A stretch of 7,880 nt of DNA from an uncultured bacterium (GTDB lineage: Bacteria > Patescibacteriota > Minisyncoccia > SW-4-49-11), in NCBI GenBank assembly GCA_913060955.1, contig CAJXTH010000031.1, positions 1 to 7,880 of the forward strand, read 5' to 3'. The notes under the pieces are model-generated. The model made no database searches, was not told where the DNA came from, and was given only the letters and a program-made list of their open reading frames with translations. Each line of letters opens with the position of its first letter. Position 1 is the stretch's first letter. A program made the translations under genes and the position numbers. Shown here one piece after another: positions 1-6,681 of the stretch.

Positions 1-206
1 GAGCCAATGCCTATGAGATGGCCGAGATCGGAGCCTCAATTGTCCTCGAAGAGCCAAACTTGACGCCGAACTTGGTGCTATCCAAGATCGAGGAACTGAT
101 CAAACAACCAAACCTTATGGCTAAGATGGGAGATCGAGCTGATAACTTTGCTGCCCCTGATGCCGCTCGCCGAATTGCTGAGCAACTTATTCGAATAGCT
201 GACTAG
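1..206 (+). CDS. murG: MurG C-terminal end (partial, 5' truncated by window)
   Basis: This is the last 67 residues of what is most likely MurG. That membrane-associated GT-B glycosyltransferase adds GlcNAc from UDP-GlcNAc to lipid I, making lipid II. The frame is open from base 3, so the gene starts upstream of the window and the ATG at 18 is internal. The visible part fits the MurG C-terminus: an NA..(M)AEIGASIVLEE stretch matches the family pattern NA..l...GAa.vi.e, then an NLTPNLVLSKIEELI helix, then a closing PDAARRIAEQLI helix. The catalytic and donor-binding regions are outside the window. The stop lies 2 bases before the murC start, and murG-murC is a common order in cell-wall clusters, which supports the call. 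A different GT-B enzyme cannot be fully excluded from this fragment. Confidence 0.85.
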   Translation, partial: ANAYEMAEIGASIVLEEPNLTPNLVLSKIEELIKQPNLMAKMGDRADNFAAPDAARRIAEQLIRIAD

Positions 207-208
207 AT

Positions 209-1576
209 ATGAAGAATGTATACTTTATTGGAATTAAAGGGGTAGGAATGACTGCCCTTGCTCAGGTGTATCAGGCTTCAGGATATTCTGTGACAGGAAG
301 TGATGTTACTGATACATTTTTTACGGATGCAGTACTGAAAGATGCTGGGATTCCCTATAGCGAAGGATATTCGGTTGAGAATCTACCAGAAAATATTGAT
401 TTGGTAGTGGTTTCTGGTGCCTATTACCAGGAGGGGAAAGAGTCAAAGAATCCAGAGGTTCAAGAAGTTCTTCGGAGAGGATTACCGTTGAAAACCTACA
501 GCGAAGCTTTGGGAGAGCTTTCCAAAGACTATATTTCTATTGGAGTGGCTGGATCTCATGGAAAGACTTCAACATCTGCTTTGCTTACCTATGCTCTGGA
601 ATCATTGGATGCTGATCCATTTGCGGTAATTGGGAGCCATGTTCCTCAGTTTGGAGGAAATGCCCGGATTGGAGGGGCTGATGCTAAGTATCTAGTTGCT
701 GAGAGTGATGAGTACCAACATCATTTTCTTGATTTTCATCCGTCAGCTGTGATGATTTTGAATATTGATTATGATCATCCTGACTTTTTCCCAACGGTGG
801 CAGACTATGAGCAGGCCTTTGTAGAGTTCATCAAAAAACTCCCGGAAGATGGAGTAGCGGTAGTGTGTGGGGATGATCCGAAGGTTCGCTCAGTAATTGT
901 GGATAACTCTGAATTATCTGATACCAAGGTTGTTACTTATGGGCGAGCTGAAGATAATGATGTTCGGTTGATCGACGAACGGACGGTGGTTGTTGGAGAT
1001 CAGTCTATTGGAGAGCTTGAGCTGTTGCTTATTGGAGAGCACAATCTGATGAATGCTTTGGGAGTTGTAGCTGTGCTTATTGAGCTTGGATTCGATCCAT
1101 CACGGGCTGTGACTTCTATGCGTGGATTTACCGGCATGAAGCGACGAATGGAATACAAAGGTGTGACTGATGCGGGGACTCTGATTTATGATGATTATGC
1201 GCATCATCCTCGAGAAGTAGCTACGACCTTGGCTGGAATGAAGCAGCACTTTCGGGATAAAACAATTCATTGTGCTTTTCAGCCACATACCTACACCCGG
1301 ACTGCGGCATTGTTAGATGAGTTTGCAACCAGCTTTGGGGCCGCCGACAAGGTCTATCTTTTTGATATCTATGGATCAGCGCGAGAAAGCCAGGGAGGGG
1401 TATCTACTCAGGACTTAGTCGATAAGGTCCAGGAACTTGCCCCAGATACTGATGTTCAGTACATCAAATCGTTTGAGGATGGAGTACGAATTGGAAAGAG
1501 TCTTGGACCGGATGATGTCTTTGTCACTATGGGGGCTGGAGATGTCTGGACAGTGGGACGAGATGTGTTAGAATAG
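209..1576 (+). CDS. murC: UDP-N-acetylmuramate--L-alanine ligase (MurC)
   Basis: MurC is the cytoplasmic ATP-dependent ligase that adds L-alanine to UDP-MurNAc, the first step of the peptidoglycan stem peptide. The 455 residues are normal for the family and all three Mur-ligase domains are present. The N-terminal Rossmann motif GIKGVGMTALA is at residues 8-18. The P-loop GSHGKTST is at 115-122, where most MurC proteins have GTHGKTTT. ESDEYQHHFLDFHP at 165-178 and NIDYDHPDFF at 185-194 match the DEY..HF and DHPD(Y/F)F type seen in Lactobacillales MurC, rather than Mpl. GEHNLMNALG is at 276-285, DDYAHHPREV at 328-337, FQPHTYTRT at 357-365 and GAGDVW at 442-447. The ATG lies 2 bases after the murG stop with no Shine-Dalgarno sequence, which suggests translational coupling. 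No murB or ddl follows, unlike many murC clusters. Confidence 0.96.
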   Translation: MKNVYFIGIKGVGMTALAQVYQASGYSVTGSDVTDTFFTDAVLKDAGIPYSEGYSVENLPENIDLVVVSGAYYQEGKESKNPEVQEVLRRGLPLKTYSEALGELSKDYISIGVAGSHGKTSTSALLTYALESLDADPFAVIGSHVPQFGGNARIGGADAKYLVAESDEYQHHFLDFHPSAVMILNIDYDHPDFFPTVADYEQAFVEFIKKLPEDGVAVVCGDDPKVRSVIVDNSELSDTKVVTYGRAEDNDVRLIDERTVVVGDQSIGELELLLIGEHNLMNALGVVAVLIELGFDPSRAVTSMRGFTGMKRRMEYKGVTDAGTLIYDDYAHHPREVATTLAGMKQHFRDKTIHCAFQPHTYTRTAALLDEFATSFGAADKVYLFDIYGSARESQGGVSTQDLVDKVQELAPDTDVQYIKSFEDGVRIGKSLGPDDVFVTMGAGDVWTVGRDVLE

Positions 1577-1597
1577 CCGCGATAACAACAGGAATAC

Positions 1598-2299
1598 ATG
1601 AGTAATACACAATCACTTCAACATATAGCGATTATCCCTGATGGAAACCGACGCTGGGCGGTTCAACAGGGAATGAAGCCAGAAGAGGGCCACTTGGTTG
1701 GATTTGAAAAAACTCGAGGAATCATTCAATCGGCACTGGAAAATAATATTTATGCCTTATCTTTTTGGGGGTCTTCGGTAAATAATCTCACCAAACGGTC
1801 AATGTCTGAGGTGAAAAATTTGTACTTCGGATTCAAAAAGTACTTTACGGAATTATTAGAAGATGGATCTCTTGACACATATAATGTGCGTGTTCAGGTA
1901 CTCGGAAAGTGGGAAGAAATGTTTCCTGCAGACCTCAAGAGAGTAATTCGAAAACTTATCGATAAAACACAACACTACTCAGATCATCAACTCACCTTCT
2001 TTTTGGGGTATAATGGAGATGAGGAGATGGTGCAGGCCGTTCAGCGGATTGTTGACTCCGGGGAAACAGCTGTGACACCAGATCTCATCAAACAGAACCT
2101 CTACACCAAAGACCTGCCACCGGTTGACCTTCTGATTCGGACTGGGGGAGAGCCTCATAACAGTGTTGGATTCATGATGTGGGACACTGCGAACTCCCAG
2201 TATTACTTTACTGACTTGTGTTATCCGGACTTTACCGTGCAGGAATTTGATAAGGCAATCGAAGAGTACGAGCGACGAGAACGCCGGGCAGGAAAATAG
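1598..2299 (+). CDS. uppS: Divergent cis-prenyltransferase, probable undecaprenyl diphosphate synthase
   Basis: This 233-residue protein belongs to the cis-prenyltransferase (UppS) family, which condenses isopentenyl diphosphate units into the C55 lipid carrier of wall synthesis. The first signature is clear: HIAIIPDGNRRWA at residues 9-21, with the catalytic Asp at 15 and Pro where UppS usually has Met. GH at 31-32 is also kept. Other motifs differ from E. coli UppS as I recall it. The FSSENW region reads FWGSSVNN (56-63), lacking the Glu; NYGGR reads GYNGDEE (137-143); RTGGEHRISNF reads RTGGEPHNSVGF (181-192). Arg181 and Ser189 match E. coli Arg194 and Ser202, but the Arg200 position is His187, and one extra residue follows. 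The C-terminal YERRERRAGK resembles the usual RRFG end. It lies 21 bases after murC; an AGGAA sits only 3 bases before the ATG. Chain length of the product cannot be read from sequence. Confidence 0.9.
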   Translation: MSNTQSLQHIAIIPDGNRRWAVQQGMKPEEGHLVGFEKTRGIIQSALENNIYALSFWGSSVNNLTKRSMSEVKNLYFGFKKYFTELLEDGSLDTYNVRVQVLGKWEEMFPADLKRVIRKLIDKTQHYSDHQLTFFLGYNGDEEMVQAVQRIVDSGETAVTPDLIKQNLYTKDLPPVDLLIRTGGEPHNSVGFMMWDTANSQYYFTDLCYPDFTVQEFDKAIEEYERRERRAGK

Positions 2300-2315
2300 A
2301 TAAGATACGAAACCT

Positions 2316-3398
2316 ATGAAAATTGTAATTATGGCTGGTGGAAGTGGAACCCGATTGTGGCCACTTTCTCGAAAGCAAAAGCCGAAGCAGTTCCAGAAAC
2401 TCCTGGGAGAAACAACTATGCTTCAAGAATCCGTGGATCGACTCTTGGAAGACTTTGATATCCAAGATATCTACATCTCAACCAATGAAAAGTATCGAGA
2501 AGAAATCATTACCGAACTCCCAGAGTTACCGGAGTCAAATATTATCCTTGAGCCAGCCAAGCGAGATACTGCTCCCGCCATTGGGCTTGCCTCTGTATTG
2601 GCCAACGCTTCTTCTGATGAATCAATTGCGTTTCTGACTTCTGATCACTATATCCAAAAAAAAGCCGAATTTCGGGGATTACTGAAAGTAGCTGACCAGT
2701 TTGTGTCTGAGCATCCTGAATATATTGTTACCATGGGAATCACGCCAACTGCGCCTGAGACTGGGTATGGATACATTAAGTTTGATCAAGAAACCCTGGG
2801 GACTTACAATGGAACCCCCGTCCGAACAGTGGAAGCTTTTGTAGAAAAGCCGAATCTAGAAGTTGCTCAGCGGTATTTGAGAGATGGCTCATACCTGTGG
2901 AATTCAGGGATGTTTATTGTGACCAAAGGAACTATTATGGAGCAATTTTCCCAGCAGCTTCCCAAAACCTATGATATTTTAACCCAGATTGAAGCTGCCA
3001 AAGGAACTGATCAACTCCAGGAAGTAATTGCAACTCAATACCCAGAGGCTGATAAAATCAGTATCGACTTTGGAATTATGGAGCATATGGATACTATAGC
3101 GGTGATTCCTGCCGATATTGGGTGGAGTGATGTTGGATCTTGGGCTGCACTCAAAGATATTATTTCCGATGGTTCTGCAAAACACTCCCATATTGGAAAC
3201 GGAGAACATCTTGACCTTGGATCAGAGGGAGTGTTGGTTCACTCTGAGGCGTCCAAGTTGATTGCAACTATTGGGCTGAAAGATACCGTAATTGTTGAGA
3301 CGGATGATATCTTGTTGGTATGCGACAAGAATCGATCACAGGACGTGAAGAAAGTTGTGGAACTGCTCGAATCAAAAGAACTTATTGATAAACTCTAA
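2316..3398 (+). CDS. manC: Mannose-1-phosphate guanylyltransferase (GDP-mannose pyrophosphorylase)
   Basis: This enzyme makes GDP-mannose from mannose-1-phosphate and GTP in the cytoplasm, supplying mannose and derived sugars for surface glycans. The 360 residues match the single-domain form, with no phosphomannose isomerase domain attached. The nucleotide-binding signature GGSGTRLWPLSR is at residues 8-19, followed by KPKQF (22-26). RDTAPAIGLA (83-92) and TSDHYI (108-113) follow, with Asp110 as probable metal ligand where PADH is more usual. ETGYGYIKF (148-156), FVEKP (175-179), WNSGMF (195-200), DFGIME (251-256) and WSDVGSW (270-276) complete the family set. The C-terminal segment (about 290-360) fits the short beta-helix end of this family. 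It lies 16 bases after uppS and 5 bases before mltG, so it is probably co-transcribed. The enzyme type is secure; the symbol manC is by family, as no sugar-biosynthesis neighbour confirms the pathway. Confidence 0.93.
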   Translation: MKIVIMAGGSGTRLWPLSRKQKPKQFQKLLGETTMLQESVDRLLEDFDIQDIYISTNEKYREEIITELPELPESNIILEPAKRDTAPAIGLASVLANASSDESIAFLTSDHYIQKKAEFRGLLKVADQFVSEHPEYIVTMGITPTAPETGYGYIKFDQETLGTYNGTPVRTVEAFVEKPNLEVAQRYLRDGSYLWNSGMFIVTKGTIMEQFSQQLPKTYDILTQIEAAKGTDQLQEVIATQYPEADKISIDFGIMEHMDTIAVIPADIGWSDVGSWAALKDIISDGSAKHSHIGNGEHLDLGSEGVLVHSEASKLIATIGLKDTVIVETDDILLVCDKNRSQDVKKVVELLESKELIDKL

Positions 3399-3403
3399 CA
3401 ATC

Positions 3404-4405
3404 ATGATCAAGCGAACCCTCTTCTGGATATTCTTCACCATCTCTGTAGCAATCATTGCTGGAGTAGTTTGGATTTACCAAGTAATTGTAACCTTGCAAA
3501 CTCCGGTAGTTGCTCAGTCCTCGGAGGCAACCTTTGAAGTTGTAGAAGGAGACACTTGGGAGACGATCATTGGCCGACTGGAGGCAAATGAATATATCAA
3601 CCGGACACGAGGGCTTGATTTTTATGTGCGGTTCCGAGAACTTTCTCCCAAGCAAGGAATCTATAAAATTAGCTCTGATACTACTGTAAGTGGACTCATT
3701 GGAACGATCGATCGAGGAATTCGGAACCGACCGGAAATTACAGTAACTATTCCTGAGGGATCTGATATTCAAGAAATTGCCGAGATTTTAGCTTCTGGAT
3801 TAGACTTTACCGAAGCTCAATTTGTAGAGGCTGCAACTGACTTTGATATTTCTCAGTACGAATTTATTCAAGGGGAAACCTTGGAAGGGTATTTGTTCCC
3901 CGATACCTACCGGTTCTTTGAGACGGCAACTCCTCAAGACGTGATTGCGAAGATGCTTGCAACATTTCAAAGTAAGTCGTTGCCATTTTTACAAGCAACA
4001 GAAAGCCTGTCGGCGTATGAAGTGTTAATTCTAGCTTCGATTGTTGAAAAAGAGGTCTTTAGTTTTGAGGATCGACAAAAAGTAGCCCAAGTATTTTTGA
4101 ATCGACTCGAGATTGACATGATGCTCCAAAGTGACGCTACCGTAAACTATATCACTCGATCGGGACGAGCTCAGTCTACCTTTGATGATCTTGAGGTCGA
4201 CTCACCATACAACACGTATCAAAATACCGGACTTCCTCCGGCACCGATCACAAATCCGGGGGTTGCCTCTATTCAGGCGGTTCTCGATCCGATTCCCAAT
4301 GACTATCTCTTCTTCCTTACTACGAAAGATTCACCGCCAGTAACGATATTTTCCGAAACATTCGAGGAACATTCTGCTGCTAAGCGCCAGTACCTCGACC
4401 AATAA
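3404..4405 (+). CDS. mltG: Endolytic murein transglycosylase MltG (YceG-like)
   Basis: MltG is a single-pass membrane lytic transglycosylase that cuts newly made glycan strands outside the membrane and so ends their elongation. The 333 residues are a usual length. A hydrophobic helix at about 6-28 after MIKR anchors the protein with the rest outside. The region at about 42-115 fits the LysM-like domain of the family. The catalytic domain carries EGYLFPDTY at 161-169, LASIVEKE at 210-217 with Glu215 as the expected catalytic acid (E. coli Glu218), FLNRL at 231-235, LQSDATVNY at 241-249, SPYNTY at 267-272 and GLPPAPITNPG at 276-286. All key motifs are intact. The ATG lies 5 bases after the manC stop and has no Shine-Dalgarno sequence, which points to coupled translation. 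Its place next to murG and murC links strand synthesis with strand termination. Confidence 0.95.
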   Translation: MIKRTLFWIFFTISVAIIAGVVWIYQVIVTLQTPVVAQSSEATFEVVEGDTWETIIGRLEANEYINRTRGLDFYVRFRELSPKQGIYKISSDTTVSGLIGTIDRGIRNRPEITVTIPEGSDIQEIAEILASGLDFTEAQFVEAATDFDISQYEFIQGETLEGYLFPDTYRFFETATPQDVIAKMLATFQSKSLPFLQATESLSAYEVLILASIVEKEVFSFEDRQKVAQVFLNRLEIDMMLQSDATVNYITRSGRAQSTFDDLEVDSPYNTYQNTGLPPAPITNPGVASIQAVLDPIPNDYLFFLTTKDSPPVTIFSETFEEHSAAKRQYLDQ

Positions 4406-4416
4406 CACCAGCCGAA

Positions 4417-5427
4417 ATGACTCAGAAACGACTCCTCTTGATTGCCGGGCCCGACACAACCTACCACCATCTGCATGTGGCACGGGCTCTTGATCATGCG
4501 GGTTGGAGCGTTCATTTGATGGCTGTGGATTCTGGGATTGCACGGGCTGCTCGTAAAATCTTGGATGTTGATAAAGTCCACCTTGAGAAACGATTTGTAG
4601 TTCCATTTCTTTCGAGCGACGAATCCTTGGAAGAAAAAATCTATGCCATTGCACCTCAGGTAGTGATGAGTCTCGGGACTCCTTCTACTCGAATTATTAT
4701 GGCGCTCCGTTCGACTCGTCTTCCGTTGATTCACATCAAAGTCGGGGCAGGATCCCCAAAAGATCGATTGTTTCAAGAAATCGTAACCAAGACCATTGAA
4801 CCAAGTGTAGTTACTCGAGTTGGACTTCACCAAAAAGTTATGTACATTGCAGAGCCTCGAGTGCATTATCAGACATTTCTTGACTTTGACACCTCTGAAG
4901 TGCTGGAAGCAAAACAAGAAGTTGGGATCATTACCTATACCAATGGAGTTATTTCCAAAAAGCATGTAGTTGGCGTCGTCGCGAGTTCGACTAAGACAGA
5001 CCGCATCCGGACCATGATCAAAGGATTAGGAGTAATGTTTGTCGATTTGTTGCGATTAGATCGATCGGACTTTGATTTGCCTGCCTTGTCTGAACAAACC
5101 GCACCGGTAGTGTATGAACTCTTGGATGGGATCGTGATTGCCAGTGAATCCTCATCTGATACGGTTCAAATGGCTCTCTGGGCGATGGCCTCAGGAACCG
5201 TACTGGTAGTTCCTCGTACCGAAGATTGGGTCAAGTTTCTGGGCAAAGGAGCGTTGTACTATCGCCAAGGATCTCTGCGGGAATTGCAGGCGTGCGTTGA
5301 AATTATCACAAAGAGCGAACACAAGCGCCAAGAAATCCGAGAAGCAGCCTCGCACATGTTTGAGAAACGCTACAGTTACAGCGCAATTGCGAGAGCCTGG
5401 GATAGTGTTTTGGAGCAGGTTGTGTGA
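4417..5427 (+). CDS. Divergent GT-B glycosyltransferase-like protein, function unknown
   Basis: I do not recognise this 336-residue protein as a named family. What can be seen resembles a GT-B glycosyltransferase. The N-terminus has a beta strand and glycine turn, LLLIAGPDTTYHHL (6-19), then HVARALDHAGWSVHLMAVD (20-38), like the start of many GT4 enzymes. The C-terminus has VIASESSSDTVQMALWAMASGTVLVVP (240-266), which follows the GT4 pattern S..E......LEAMA.G.PVV, then GKGALYY and a long closing helix region ending YSYSAIARAWDSVLEQV. The second Glu of the EX7E motif is replaced by Trp255, and the first Glu (244) is not at the usual spacing. The protein may therefore use another mechanism or not be catalytic. 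There is no signal peptide or membrane helix, so it is probably cytoplasmic. It starts 11 bases after mltG, ends the operon and stops at TGA. With manC two genes upstream, GDP-mannose is a possible donor (inference). Confidence 0.7.
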   Translation: MTQKRLLLIAGPDTTYHHLHVARALDHAGWSVHLMAVDSGIARAARKILDVDKVHLEKRFVVPFLSSDESLEEKIYAIAPQVVMSLGTPSTRIIMALRSTRLPLIHIKVGAGSPKDRLFQEIVTKTIEPSVVTRVGLHQKVMYIAEPRVHYQTFLDFDTSEVLEAKQEVGIITYTNGVISKKHVVGVVASSTKTDRIRTMIKGLGVMFVDLLRLDRSDFDLPALSEQTAPVVYELLDGIVIASESSSDTVQMALWAMASGTVLVVPRTEDWVKFLGKGALYYRQGSLRELQACVEIITKSEHKRQEIREAASHMFEKRYSYSAIARAWDSVLEQVV

Positions 5428-5434
5428 TCTAGAA

Positions 5435-5461
5435 GGTACCAGTTGTTCTCAACTTGTTACC
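5435..5461 (+). repeat. Imperfect hairpin just after the glycosyltransferase-like gene
   Basis: AGTTG (5441-5445) pairs with CAACT (5450-5454) around a TTCT loop. The outer arms GGTA (5435-5438) and TACC (5458-5461) also pair, with a small internal loop between the two stems. It begins 8 bases after the stop codon, so it could act as a transcript 3' end or RNA stabiliser. A run of six C follows, not a T-tract, so it is not a typical intrinsic terminator. Confidence 0.45.
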
Positions 5462-5468
5462 CCCCCGT

Positions 5469-5490
5469 AGGGATGTGATTGGGCATCTCT
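5469..5490 (+). repeat. Inverted repeat, 7-bp stem
   Basis: AGGGATG (5469-5475) pairs with CATCTCT (5484-5490), with one G-T wobble and an 8-base loop. It follows a C-run at 5461-5466. It is one of six consecutive palindromes in the gap before tsaD. No coding frame covers it. Confidence 0.45.
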
Positions 5491-5492
5491 CC

Positions 5493-5532
5493 GTGGAACG
5501 GCAAGCCTACCTTCGGCAGGTAAACGTTCCGC
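5493..5532 (+). repeat. Two-level inverted repeat with UUCG-like tip
   Basis: GTGGAACG (5493-5500) pairs with CGTTCCGC (5525-5532), 8 base pairs including one G-T wobble. Inside it a second imperfect stem pairs CCTACC (5506-5511) with GGCAGG (5515-5520), with one A-C mismatch and a short TTC loop. The CCTTCGGCAGG core looks like a slightly decayed copy of a perfect palindrome. This is the largest structure of the cluster and could be a dispersed repeat or a folded RNA element. Confidence 0.5.
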
Positions 5533-5536
5533 TACA

Positions 5537-5563
5537 CTTGTCATGCTGAATGTATTTCAGCAT
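5537..5563 (+). repeat. REP-like palindrome (TTGTCATGCTGAA type)
   Basis: ATGCTGAA (5543-5550) and TTCAGCAT (5556-5563) form a perfect 8-bp stem with a 5-base loop TGTAT, preceded by CTTGTC. From memory, closely similar palindromes (GTCATnCTGAA...TTCAGnATC) are dispersed in many copies between genes in several bacterial groups, which fits a REP-type or similar non-autonomous element. Whether it is repeated in this genome cannot be seen from one copy. Confidence 0.55.
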
Positions 5564-5579
5564 CTTTATAAATGGAGGT

Positions 5580-5606
5580 AGTCTACATCTGGAGCGTATG
5601 TAGACT
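5580..5606 (+). repeat. Perfect 9-bp inverted repeat
   Basis: AGTCTACAT (5580-5588) and ATGTAGACT (5598-5606) are exact reverse complements around a 9-base loop. The right arm runs directly into the second CTTGTCAT copy (5605-5612) and the candidate tsaD promoter, so it could act as an operator or be part of the palindromic repeat mosaic. Confidence 0.55.
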
Positions 5607-5634
5607 TGTCATTTTGATCTCTCCATGACATACT
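5606..5634 (+). promoter_or_regulatory. Candidate promoter for tsaD
   Basis: TTGTCA (5606-5611) matches the -35 consensus at five of six positions. CATACT (5629-5634) matches the -10 consensus at four of six. The spacer is the ideal 17 bases. Transcription would begin near 5641, about 18 bases before the tsaD ATG. The spacer also contains part of a small dyad, TGTCAT (5607-5612) with ATGACA (5625-5630), which could hinder or regulate polymerase. Judged from sequence match only. Confidence 0.4.
5607..5630 (+). repeat. 6-bp inverted repeat overlapping the tsaD promoter
   Basis: TGTCAT (5607-5612) and ATGACA (5625-5630) are reverse complements around a 12-base loop. It is the last palindrome of the cluster. 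It lies across the -35 box and spacer of the candidate promoter, so it might be an operator. A 6-bp arm can arise by chance. Confidence 0.3.
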
Positions 5635-5658
5635 AAAAGCGTAAATATACCTGAATGT

Positions 5659-6681
5659 ATGCGAATTTTAGCTATCGAAACATCGTGTGACGAGACCGCT
5701 CTTGCCTTGGTTGAAGTTAATCGATCAGCGGGGAGCTTTCGTGTACTGGACGATATTGTCTATTCTCAGATCGATGCTCACGCAGCATATGGAGGAGTGG
5801 TTCCATCGCTGGCCTCTCGGTTGCATGCCAAAAAACTTCCACCAATGCTTACGGAGTTTTTAGCAAAGAACGGTCGAGAAATCGATGCTGTAGCAGTGAC
5901 CGTTGGTCCGGGTCTTTCTCCATCACTCTACATAGGGGTAAATCAGGCGGAACTTTTGGCTACGGCTTTGGGTGTCCCTATGATTCCCGTCAATCACATG
6001 CACGGCCACATGTGGTCAGGATTACTTCAGGAAGATAAAACAGGAGTCAAACCATCTGATGACATCTATCCATTCCTCGCAGTAACTGTTTCTGGAGGAC
6101 ATACGGAATTGGTCTTAGTCCGAGGATATAATGACTATGAAATTGTCGGACGAACTCTTGATGACGCTGCTGGAGAGGCGTATGACAAAGTGGCGAAGTT
6201 GATTGGGCTTGGATATCCGGGAGGACCTAAAGTTGCCGCACTTGCTGAACAGGGGGATCCGAGTGCGATCGAATTTCCACGCCCGATGATTACCTCTGGC
6301 GATGGACGAATGTCATTTTCTGGACTCAAAACCGCAGTGTTATACCAAGTGAAGGCCATGGAGAAGTTGACCGAACAGGATAAAGCAAACGTGTCCCGAG
6401 CATTTCAGGATGCAGTGATTGAGGTTATTTCTTCCAAAGTTTCTTGGGCAATTGCTGAGTATGGAGTGAAATCGGTGGTCTTTGGTGGAGGAGTGACAGC
6501 CAATACTCGACTTCGAGAAGCACTTCAAAACTTGGCAAATGAACAAGGAGTAGAACTTACCTTGCCTGGAAAAGGACTCTCGACAGATAACGCTATGATG
6601 ATTGGAGTAGTGGCCGCTCTGGATGTTCTGCATGGGGTAGAAGGGCGACCAGCTGAGGTGAATCCTGGGCTAGAGGTGTAG
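5659..6681 (+). CDS. tsaD: tRNA threonylcarbamoyladenosine synthase subunit TsaD
   Basis: TsaD (Gcp/Kae1 family) transfers the threonylcarbamoyl group to A37 of tRNAs that read ANN codons, working with TsaB and TsaE. The 340 residues match the normal length (E. coli about 337). The ASKHA-fold signature ILAIETSCDETALALV is at residues 3-18. HAAYGGVVPSLASR (41-54), GPGLSPSLYIG (83-93) and AVTVSGGHTELVLV (141-154) follow. Metal ligands are visible: His113 and His117 in NHMHGH (E. coli His111 and His115) and Asp310 in STDNAMMIG. LDDAAGEAYDKVAKLIGLGYPGG (167-189) and FGGGVTANTRLR (275-286) are also intact. The GPGL loop has Ser-Pro-Ser where VGA is common, a mild variation. The ATG has no Shine-Dalgarno sequence. 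It stands apart from the upstream operon by 231 bases and probably has its own promoter. tsaB and tsaE are not in the window. Confidence 0.97.
   Translation: MRILAIETSCDETALALVEVNRSAGSFRVLDDIVYSQIDAHAAYGGVVPSLASRLHAKKLPPMLTEFLAKNGREIDAVAVTVGPGLSPSLYIGVNQAELLATALGVPMIPVNHMHGHMWSGLLQEDKTGVKPSDDIYPFLAVTVSGGHTELVLVRGYNDYEIVGRTLDDAAGEAYDKVAKLIGLGYPGGPKVAALAEQGDPSAIEFPRPMITSGDGRMSFSGLKTAVLYQVKAMEKLTEQDKANVSRAFQDAVIEVISSKVSWAIAEYGVKSVVFGGGVTANTRLREALQNLANEQGVELTLPGKGLSTDNAMMIGVVAALDVLHGVEGRPAEVNPGLEV

Noticed and set aside
209..1576. Mpl (murein tripeptide ligase) instead of MurC
   Set aside because: The DEY motif is shared, but DEYQHHF and DHPDFF, the length, and the place after murG fit MurC of the Lactobacillales type.
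3395..3772. 125-codon open frame on the minus strand
   Set aside because: It is antisense to the start of mltG, whose membrane anchor and family motifs are clear.
4303..4965. 220-codon open frame on the minus strand
   Set aside because: It lies antisense to mltG and the glycosyltransferase-like gene, crosses their junction, has a composition rich in Cys, His, Ser and Asn with no domain, and both plus-strand genes are well supported or in operon phase.
5435..5466. Intrinsic terminator for the murG-to-glycosyltransferase operon
   Set aside because: A hairpin is present, but a C-run follows instead of a T-run, so it is listed as a repeat only.
5574..5600. GGAGGT, a perfect Shine-Dalgarno match, inside the palindrome cluster
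   Set aside because: The next ATG (5598) is 18 bases away and is followed at once by TAG, so no peptide can be made.
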